Assembly: GCF_000420525.1 (NCBI RefSeq)
Contig: NZ_ATVC01000018.1
Location: 1 to 40,912 of the forward strand
DNA: 40,912 bases
Source: Aquaspirillum serpens DSM 68
Lineage (GTDB): Bacteria > Pseudomonadota > Gammaproteobacteria > Burkholderiales > Aquaspirillaceae
Direction: 5' to 3'
The notes under the pieces: generated by a model
Seen by the model: only the letters and a program-made list of their open reading frames with translations
Told to the model about the DNA's origin: nothing
Database searches by the model: none
Program-made: the position numbers and the translations under genes
In this document: one piece after another, positions 34,352 through 40,912 of the stretch
Layout: each line of letters starts with the position of its first letter
How positions within the stretch are numbered: the first letter of the stretch is position 1

Positions 34352-35157
34352 GCGGTTACACTCGCCGCAGGCCGTTGCCAGCGGATGCGGGCAAAGGCAG
34401 AGTGGTTGTGAATCGACTCAAAGTTTTCACTTTCCACCACAAAGCGATCAATTCGGCTGTCCTCGCGCAACGCTAAAGCAATCTCGCGTACCAAATCTTC
34501 AACAAACTTTGGATTTTCATAGGCACGCTCGGTTACCCATTTTTCATCAGGGCGTTTGAGCAGGCCAAACACTTCACACGAGGCTTTTTCTTCGGCGATT
34601 CTGACCAATTCCTCAATCGACATCGCCGCGTTTAACGCCACACGCAAGGTAATTTCCGAGCGTTGATTGTGTGCGCCATAACGGGAAATTTGTTTCGAGC
34701 AGGGGCAAAGGCTGGTTACTGGCGCCTTGACTTCTAATTCAAACTGCCATCCCTGTTCTGCACTCAAGCGACCAGTAAAACTGGCTTGCACGTCCAACAA
34801 ACTTTGTACCCCCGAGACCGGCGCGGTCTTACGAATGAAGTAGGGGAAAGCCATGCAAACCTCACCGTCAGCAGCGTGAAGGCGCGTCGTCATTTCTGAT
34901 AAAAACTGTTGAAAGCTGGCAAAGTCAAACGCGCCATCAAAAGCCTCGATATGTTCGACAAAGCGCGACATGTGCGTGCCTTTTTGATCGGATGGCAGCG
35001 AAACATACATATCTAAGGTAGCCACCGTGCTTTGGGCACCGCTTGCCGTTGCGATGGAAGCCGGAAAACGCAGAGCTTTGATACCGACTTGGTCAATAGC
35101 AAGGCCAAAGTCTTGCTGCGTGGCTTGGACATCAGGGAGGATTTCCAGTGCGCTCAT
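34348..35157 (-). CDS. folE2: GTP cyclohydrolase FolE2 (type IB)
   Basis: FolE2 opens GTP to dihydroneopterin triphosphate, the first step of folate and related pterin paths, using metals other than zinc when zinc is scarce. The 269-aa protein has the metal-site Cys in TSLCPCSKQIS (Cys151) and His163 in GAHNQRS, twelve residues apart as in the family. The C-terminal region includes VRIAEEKASCEVFGLLKRPDE. ATG 35157 has AAGGA 8 bases upstream; an ATG at 35175 is less well placed. No standard FolE is in the window. No clear Zur box was seen upstream. Confidence 0.96.
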   Translation of the reverse strand: MSALEILPDVQATQQDFGLAIDQVGIKALRFPASIATASGAQSTVATLDMYVSLPSDQKGTHMSRFVEHIEAFDGAFDFASFQQFLSEMTTRLHAADGEVCMAFPYFIRKTAPVSGVQSLLDVQASFTGRLSAEQGWQFELEVKAPVTSLCPCSKQISRYGAHNQRSEITLRVALNAAMSIEELVRIAEEKASCEVFGLLKRPDEKWVTERAYENPKFVEDLVREIALALREDSRIDRFVVESENFESIHNHSAFARIRWQRPAASVTA

Positions 35158-35202
35158 GGTGTGAGTTCCTTGCAAAAGAATGGGGGGTGAGTCACAAGAG
35201 GG

Positions 35203-35787
35203 TTAGCTCGCAGCAAGATAAGGCCGCAGCACATTTTGGATGGCGGCGCTATCGGGTTCGACAGCACTGCCAAAGCTCAAGACTTTGCTTGCCTGCGGCA
35301 AGATCACGTATTTGTGAAAATTCCAGCGTGGGCTTTCACCGGTGGCTGTGCGCAGTTGTTGGTAGAACGGCATTGCATGCGGCCCACGCACCACCGATTT
35401 TTCAATCATCGGGAACTGCACGAAGTAGGTGAGTTTGCAGAAGTCGGCAATTTCTTTGTTGCTTGTTAACTCTTGCAAAAAGTCATTGCTTGGGAAGCCC
35501 ACCACTAACAAACGGCTCTTATGCTTACTGTAGAGCTGTTCTAGCTTTTCAAACTGTGGGGTGTAGCCGCATTTGCTTGCAGTGTTGACGACCAAAATCG
35601 GGCGGTCTGCGTACTGGCACAGGTTGATTTTTTCACCTTGTAGGGTGGTGAAACTGTGATTGAGTAGGGCAGGGCATTTTGGTGCGGCGGCATGGCTATC
35701 ACTACTCCACCACAACGCCGCACAGACTACTGCGACACTACTCCAACTTAGGCGTTGCCAATTCGGCCAAGACAAGCGAGCGGACAT
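35203..35787 (-). CDS. Exported glutathione peroxidase-like thiol peroxidase
   Basis: The 194-aa protein has an N-terminal signal or anchor (about 12-33, ending SHAAA). The peroxidase fold shows peroxidatic Cys73 (ASKCGYTPQF) and Trp155 in PRWNFHKY. The second motif reads GFPSNDF where many members have GFPCNQF. Cys117 in ADFCKLTY is the likely resolving Cys, so it may use thioredoxin-type donors in the periplasm. It lies 45 bp upstream of folE2 on the same strand. A near-perfect FNR-type palindrome covers its promoter. Confidence 0.92.
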   Translation of the reverse strand: MSARLSWPNWQRLSWSSVAVVCAALWWSSDSHAAAPKCPALLNHSFTTLQGEKINLCQYADRPILVVNTASKCGYTPQFEKLEQLYSKHKSRLLVVGFPSNDFLQELTSNKEIADFCKLTYFVQFPMIEKSVVRGPHAMPFYQQLRTATGESPRWNFHKYVILPQASKVLSFGSAVEPDSAAIQNVLRPYLAAS

Positions 35788-35806
35788 GCTGAGACTCCCG
35801 CAAAAC

Positions 35807-35850
35807 AGATTGATTTAGATCAATCTATGCCCCGTCTTGGCCTTTGTCAA
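35807..35850 (-). promoter_or_regulatory. Promoter of the peroxidase gene overlapped by a perfect FNR-type box
   Basis: On the minus strand a -35 TTGACA (35850-35845) is followed after 17 bases by TAGATT (35827-35822). The palindrome TTGATTTAGATCAA (35810-35823) fits the FNR consensus TTGATNNNNATCAA exactly. It extends to 8-bp arms (35807-35826), covering the -10 and the expected start point. That position predicts repression by an FNR/ANR-type protein. Confidence 0.7.
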
Positions 35851-35901
35851 GAAATTTGTCTTATTTTTGTATTGAACAAAACAAGGTTGTTTGCGGTTTG
35901 T

Positions 35902-36519
35902 TCATCTTATTTGTCGAACAGCTGGAGATGATGGTTTTACGCGTTTAGGGGGCGAGGGGGGCAGCAAAGTCTGTTTTTCGCTGGCAGAGAGTTCGCGCCA
36001 TGCGCCCAAGGGCAAATCTGCTAACCGCAATTCACCAATCGCAACCCGAACCAAGCGCAAAGTAGGTAGCCCAACTTTGGCAGTCATCCGCCGTACTTGG
36101 CGGTTTTTGCCTTCTTTCAAGATGATTTCTAGCCACGAGGTGGGGATATTTTTGCGAAACCGCACCGGCGGTTGCCGTGGCCACAGCGTGGGTTCTGCGA
36201 TCTGTCGGGCTTGGGCGGGTTGTGTCACAAAGTCGCCTAAATCGACGCCTTGTTGTAGTTGGGTGATTTGTTGTGGCGAGGGGATGCCCTCCACTTGCAC
36301 CCAATAGGTTTTGGCTTGTTTGAAACGGGGGTGTGCAATCAGATGTTGTAACGGGCCATCATCGGTGAGAAGTACCAAGCCTTCGCTATCGGTATCGAGG
36401 CGGCCAGCGGGATAGACTTTTGGCACAGGGACGTAGTCGGCTAGGGATTGGTGGGGAGGTGATGGGCTAAATTGGCAAATCACGCCGTAGGGTTTGTTGA
36501 GTAGGATGACTTTTGACAT
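35902..36519 (-). CDS. rluE: 23S rRNA pseudouridine synthase (RluE/RsuA family)
   Basis: This enzyme converts a uridine to pseudouridine in rRNA. The 205-aa form starting MSKVILLNKPYGVICQF has no S4 domain and has catalytic Asp42 in AGRLDTDSEGLVLLT. It also has KTYWVQVEGIP and the RNA-binding motif LKEGKNRQVRRMT, as in RluE (U2457 of 23S rRNA). The tail is basic. ATG 36519 is chosen over an upstream one at 36564 that would run through a palindrome. The ribosome site is weak. Confidence 0.93.
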   Translation of the reverse strand: MSKVILLNKPYGVICQFSPSPPHQSLADYVPVPKVYPAGRLDTDSEGLVLLTDDGPLQHLIAHPRFKQAKTYWVQVEGIPSPQQITQLQQGVDLGDFVTQPAQARQIAEPTLWPRQPPVRFRKNIPTSWLEIILKEGKNRQVRRMTAKVGLPTLRLVRVAIGELRLADLPLGAWRELSASEKQTLLPPSPPKRVKPSSPAVRQIR

Positions 36520-36540
36520 AGGAAGATTTATTGATGGTGC

Positions 36541-36559
36541 ATCACCCCTACGGGGTGAT
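36541..36559. repeat. Palindrome upstream of rluE
   Basis: ATCACCCC-TAC-GGGGTGAT is a perfect 8-bp-arm inverted repeat between the C39-like gene and rluE, with further near-pairing outside (GTGC/GCAC). No T run follows. It is one of the two palindromes framing the C39-like gene. Confidence 0.65.
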
Positions 36560-36601
36560 AGCACTGTAGGGATAGAGATTTAATATGCTTTAGAGAGTGA
36601 T

Positions 36602-37015
36602 CTACGGAATCACAGTAATAAACCATTTGGGGTGCATCGCGTTGAAATCTTCACGAATATTGAATGATAGATAGCTGGCTGAATCCAATACGTAAGGTCT
36701 GCCGTTTATACGCTTGAACACAACCCAATGCCAAAAGTCTCTACCTTCTTCCTGATAATGTTTGATCGAAAGTAAAGCGAGATCCGGCAATGTCTCCCAA
36801 GACTCAAAAGGTATTTCTTCAGGAGAAGTTTTGATGCCTGAACTCGATAACATGCGCCGTACGTACTGTGTATCTGACCATAGGGATTTATCCGAAGCAT
36901 ATATGCCCATAGCATTGGCTACAGTTTTCATCTCCGAATATGTTCTACCAAGAATGTTGGCAACTGATGCAATCCCACATCCGGAAATTTCTTCTTGAAT
37001 GATTGGTTTGAGCAC
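36602..37015 (-). CDS. Stand-alone C39-like papain-fold cysteine peptidase
   Basis: The 137-aa protein from the GTG at 37015 (AAGGAGGA 6 bases upstream, a very strong site) looks like a single C39-type domain. Gln7 lies six residues before Cys13 (QEEISGCGIASVANILG), His96 is in FWHWVVF and Asp111 in YVLDSAS. This is the full Gln-Cys-His-Asp set. C39 peptidases usually cut leader peptides at double-Gly sites as part of ABC exporters. Here there is no transporter, no signal peptide and no peptide substrate gene nearby. The DNA is more AT-rich than the neighbours (one 60-base line is 40 percent GC) and palindromes flank it, suggesting a later insertion between rluE and aceK. Confidence 0.75.
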   Translation of the reverse strand: MLKPIIQEEISGCGIASVANILGRTYSEMKTVANAMGIYASDKSLWSDTQYVRRMLSSSGIKTSPEEIPFESWETLPDLALLSIKHYQEEGRDFWHWVVFKRINGRPYVLDSASYLSFNIREDFNAMHPKWFITVIP

Positions 37016-37049
37016 TGAGTCCTCCTTAATCCATAATTTTTTCGCCCCG

Positions 37050-37076
37050 TAGGTTGGGTTGAACAAATCAACCCAA
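37050..37076. repeat. REP-like palindrome between aceK and the C39-like gene
   Basis: GGTTGGGTTGA-ACAAA-TCAACCCAACC is a perfect 11-bp-arm inverted repeat preceded by CGTA. Palindromes of the GTAGGTTGGGTT type are widespread repeats in proteobacteria. It may also end the aceK transcript, though no T run follows immediately (GTTTTT appears a few bases on, on the other strand). Confidence 0.7.
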
Positions 37077-37099
37077 CCACGTTTTTAAATAAAAAACGA

Positions 37100-38848
37100 T
37101 CAAGCAAACTGATGACAGAAGCGCAAGGCTTGTGGATAGGGGTAAAAATCTTCCATGTGACCGGCGCGGATTTTCTGCTGTCGCTCAATCCAAAACTCTG
37201 CGCTTAACAAATCGCGGTGATACTTCAAGAACATCCGCCGAGTTTCATGATTACCCAGTAAGAACGTCGCAAACTCCTCGGGGAAGACATCATTTTTCGC
37301 TACCGGATACCACGGCTCGGACGACATCTCCATCTCCGGCGTGGGTGCCGGTGGAATTTTGCGGAAATTACAATCGGTCATGTACTCGATTTCATCGTAG
37401 TCATAAAAAATCACCCGACCATAACGCGTTACCCCGAAGTTCTTCCACAACATATCCCCCGGGAAAATATTCGCCGTCGCCAACTCACGAATCGCATCGC
37501 CATACTCTTTAATCGCGTGCTCTTTCTGCTCCGGTGTTGCATTCTCGATATACATATTCAACGGCTTCATCCGCCGCTCAATATACAAATGTTGAATCAC
37601 AATGCTGTCTTCGGTTTCTTCAATAATCGATGGTGCCAATGTGCGTAATTGCTCCATCAACTCAGGATCAAAACGGTGTTTCGGGAATGCAACATTTGAA
37701 AAATCCAACGTATCCGCCATCCGCCCAACCCGATCATGTTGCTTCACCAACTGATATTTGCGTTTCACCGTTGCATGATCGACTTCCTTACTGGTGCCAA
37801 ACACATCTTTAATAATCTTGAACACAAACGGGAATGACGGCAGTAAGAACACCAACATCACCAAGCCGGGAATGCCGGGGGCAATGACAAAGTTGTCGTT
37901 AGAGTGTTGCAGATGGTGCATAAAATCACGGTAAAAAATATTCTTACCCTGCTTTTGTAAGCCCAACATGGTGTAAAGCTCGGCCTTGGTTTTAGTCGGC
38001 AAAATCGAGCGCAAGAATTGCACATAACCCGAAGGCGCTTCCATTTCCACCAAGAAATACGCCCGTGAAAACGAGAACAACACGCCAATCCGCCACGCTT
38101 CTAACAACACCGTGTCTAAACGCAAACGGCCATCGTCGTTAAACATCACCGGCACGGCAAAGGGATAAACCTGTGCGCCGTTGACCACTTTGCCAATGAT
38201 CCACGCGGTTTTATTGCGATAAAAAGCCGAGTGCAGGATTTGGATTTGATAACTCACCTCGAGCTGTGGCCATGCGCCGCCAAGATGATTAAACACCGCT
38301 CGCATCACATGCTGAATATCACGCCGTAAATCAGCAAACGGCGTTTTCCAGCCAAAATCTTCGATGATTTTACGAATGGTGGCGCGTAGACCTGTTTTGG
38401 CAGGGTAGTAGCTGCGATAGGTGGGCGGGTCGGTTTCAATGTACTCGGTTGAAATCACCGGCCGCACAAAAATAAAATCGTTATTGAAGTAGTTACGATG
38501 CAAGATGCGAGTGAACACCGAGTTGAAAAAAGTCTCGGCCAATTCGGGTTGGCGATGATTCACCAACAAACCGATAAAGTGCAGCTTAACCTGCTGCCAC
38601 ACCGTTTCATCCAACGACTGCGCCTGAAATTCATCTTGTAAACGAGCGGTGGTTTCTGTCACACGCTCATCATAAAAATCAATCCGCTCTTGAATGGTGC
38701 GCTGCATCCCCATCCAATCTTGCGCTTCAAATTGCGACTTGGCACGTGCGCTACACTCACGGAACAAACGGTAATGACGATTAAAACCATCGACTAAAGC
38801 TTGGGCAATGTCCCATGCAATTGGATGGCGAGTGACAGCGATATTCAT
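37100..38848 (-). CDS. aceK: Isocitrate dehydrogenase kinase/phosphatase
   Basis: AceK phosphorylates and dephosphorylates Icd at its active-site Ser to steer carbon into the glyoxylate shunt. The 582-aa form starting MNIAVTRHPIAWDIAQAL fits the family (E. coli 578). The N-terminal regulatory part ends near 310. The kinase-like core has FSRAYFLVEMEAPSGYVQFL and the catalytic-loop region NIFPGDMLWKNFGVTRYG, followed by VIFYDYDEIEYM. ATG 38848 has AGAGGGG about 9 bases upstream; an earlier frame start at 39049 is rejected. It is divergent from icd, its substrate. aceA and aceB are not in the window. Confidence 0.97.
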   Translation of the reverse strand: MNIAVTRHPIAWDIAQALVDGFNRHYRLFRECSARAKSQFEAQDWMGMQRTIQERIDFYDERVTETTARLQDEFQAQSLDETVWQQVKLHFIGLLVNHRQPELAETFFNSVFTRILHRNYFNNDFIFVRPVISTEYIETDPPTYRSYYPAKTGLRATIRKIIEDFGWKTPFADLRRDIQHVMRAVFNHLGGAWPQLEVSYQIQILHSAFYRNKTAWIIGKVVNGAQVYPFAVPVMFNDDGRLRLDTVLLEAWRIGVLFSFSRAYFLVEMEAPSGYVQFLRSILPTKTKAELYTMLGLQKQGKNIFYRDFMHHLQHSNDNFVIAPGIPGLVMLVFLLPSFPFVFKIIKDVFGTSKEVDHATVKRKYQLVKQHDRVGRMADTLDFSNVAFPKHRFDPELMEQLRTLAPSIIEETEDSIVIQHLYIERRMKPLNMYIENATPEQKEHAIKEYGDAIRELATANIFPGDMLWKNFGVTRYGRVIFYDYDEIEYMTDCNFRKIPPAPTPEMEMSSEPWYPVAKNDVFPEEFATFLLGNHETRRMFLKYHRDLLSAEFWIERQQKIRAGHMEDFYPYPQALRFCHQFA

Positions 38849-39186
38849 AAAACAAGCACCCCTCTTTTGATTATTTGTTTTGTGTGTTGCGGACAGTAAA
38901 ATACCGTAAGCATAGCGCGTTGTCGCGATCTCAGGCAAAGATAGTTTTTCCAACCGCAAAAGCCAACGACTTGCTAGCAGGGGCGCGGGTTTTGCCGGAT
39001 AATAGAGGGGAACACGAAAAAATCTGATGTTTGGCCTACCCTGCCACATTATATTTTTTCCGCTTCGCCCGCACTTTCGTACCCTGAGGGCCGCTGGGCA
39101 CCGCCTCCTGGCGCCAAGCCGCCCCCACCCGGGCGCGGCTCCGTTCGAGCCACACCTTTAATAACTCAACTCAAGATGGAGTAGGC
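38849..39186. other. Divergent aceK-icd intergenic region with a GC-rich block
   Basis: No gene is seen in these 338 bp. The half near aceK is ordinary and must hold the aceK promoter. The stretch 39083-39152 is strikingly GC-rich, with short inverted repeats such as AGCCGC/GCGGCT, just before the icd leader (GGAG at 39177-39180). It could be a structured 5' leader of icd or an inserted repeat. Confidence 0.5.
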
Positions 39187-40434
<1,248 letters not shown>

Positions 40435-40450
40435 TTGCATGCAGTCGTGA

Positions 40451-40480
40451 AAAACCGCAGCTTTCGGCTGCGGTTTTTTT
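40451..40480 (+). terminator. Rho-independent terminator of icd
   Basis: CCGCAGC (40455-40461) and GCTGCGG (40467-40473) form a 7-bp stem with loop TTTCG, preceded by AAAA and followed by seven T. It lies 17 bp after the icd stop. Confidence 0.93.
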
Positions 40481-40484
40481 ATCC

Positions 40485-40616
40485 CCTGCGCCGTAAAACC
40501 TCGCCATTCATGGCGGAGATGTCAGGCGCAAACGGCAAAGCCGTTTTTGGGTTTTGTGTTGTGGTTGTAAAGTAAAAACAAATCAATGTTTGCTTTGCTG
40601 TTTGTATAATGAGCGC
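40485..40616 (+). promoter_or_regulatory. Upstream region of the right-edge TnpB gene with two hairpins and a -10 box
   Basis: CGCCA-TTCA-TGGCG (40502-40515) and AAACGGC-AAA-GCCGTTT (40530-40546) are small perfect hairpins, of the sort found at the left end of IS200/IS605 elements. TATAAT at 40605-40610 is a perfect -10 box only 6 bases before the ATG, so the mRNA could be leaderless or nearly so. No good -35 is seen. The left boundary of the element cannot be fixed. Confidence 0.45.
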
Positions 40617-40912
40617 ATGAAACGACTCCAAGCCTTCAAATTCCAACTGACACCTAACGGCCAGCAAACACGGCAAATGTCGCGCTTTGCGGGTTCGTGT
40701 CGGTTCGTCTTTAATAAGGCGTTGGCATTGCAAAAGGAATGGTATCAGACTGACCCGACAAGCAAGTTTTCTTACGTCAAATTGGCTAATCTTTTGCCCA
40801 GTTGGAAGCAAGAATTTGCTTGGCTGAGAGAATCACCAAGCCAAGCCTTGCAACAGGCTTTGAAGGATTTAGAACGAGCGTATCAAAACTTCTTTGCCAA
40901 ACGTACCGCATT
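40617..40912 (+). CDS. tnpB: TnpB-like RNA-guided nuclease/transposase accessory protein, partial (right edge)
   Basis: The ORF from ATG 40617 runs off the right edge (98 codons seen). It starts MKRLQAFKFQLTPNGQQ and continues with AGSCRFVFNKALALQKEWY and ALQQALKDLERAYQNFF, the N-terminal OrfB_IS605 helix-turn-helix domain. It is clearly a different TnpB from the left-edge one: the N-termini do not match, and its base composition is like that of the surrounding genes. No tnpA is visible upstream, where icd ends 180 bp away. The catalytic part is outside the window. Confidence 0.88.
   Translation, partial: MKRLQAFKFQLTPNGQQTRQMSRFAGSCRFVFNKALALQKEWYQTDPTSKFSYVKLANLLPSWKQEFAWLRESPSQALQQALKDLERAYQNFFAKRTA

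Overview
The window looks like a chromosomal stretch of a Gram-negative betaproteobacterium, most likely of the Neisseriales. The pointers are a neisserial-type porin, OmpW, the pilD-coaE-zapD-yacG order, purN followed by a DUF3108 gene, the secB/SH3/gpsA run, FolE2-type GTP cyclohydrolase, and an aceK/icd pair. This placement is inferred from gene content; no 16S rRNA or ribosomal protein gene is present. Most of the window is dense housekeeping DNA of middling GC, with many 1-11 bp gene overlaps.

Layout: 1-695 is a GC-rich partial TnpB gene running off the left edge, followed by two palindromes. 696-3563 (+) is purN, a DUF3108 protein and an RsmB-type rRNA methyltransferase. 3580-8664 (-) is the gpmI-envC-ctp run plus an unknown gene. 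The ctp 3' end carries a small duplication. 8706-11492 holds an ArsR-type regulator (+), then folD, purU and a membrane gene (-). 11561-11985 is a tRNA operon (Pro-Arg-His) with a strong promoter and terminators. 11984-15656 (-) is corB-like, pilD, coaE, zapD and yacG. 15795-17845 (-) holds two outer-membrane channel genes. 18105-20778 is ubiD and a DUF423 gene (+), facing a ProQ/FinO-type RNA chaperone gene (-).

21030-27611 is a cluster of flagellar accessory genes: DUF2802, a FliK-like protein, a stand-alone FlhB C-terminal domain, an FlgP-like lipoprotein split by a frameshift, FlgT, and a FapA/DUF342 protein. A hydroxyacid dehydrogenase gene sits inside it. No basal body, motor or filament genes are present. 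27791-33395 (+) is hemE-priA, grxC, and secB-SH3-gpsA. 33392-35787 (-) is a tiny DUF2256 zinc-finger gene, an SDR gene coupled to folE2, and an exported glutathione peroxidase under a near-perfect FNR-type box. 35902-38848 (-) is an rRNA pseudouridine synthase, an AT-richer C39-like peptidase gene flanked by palindromes, and aceK. icd (+) follows, divergent from aceK, so the kinase/phosphatase sits next to its substrate. The right edge enters a second, different TnpB gene.

No CRISPR array, prophage or clear defence system is visible. The spots most worth checking are the C39-like cassette, the frameshifted flgP, the tail duplication of ctp, the SDR lacking its catalytic Tyr beside folE2, and the two edge TnpB genes.
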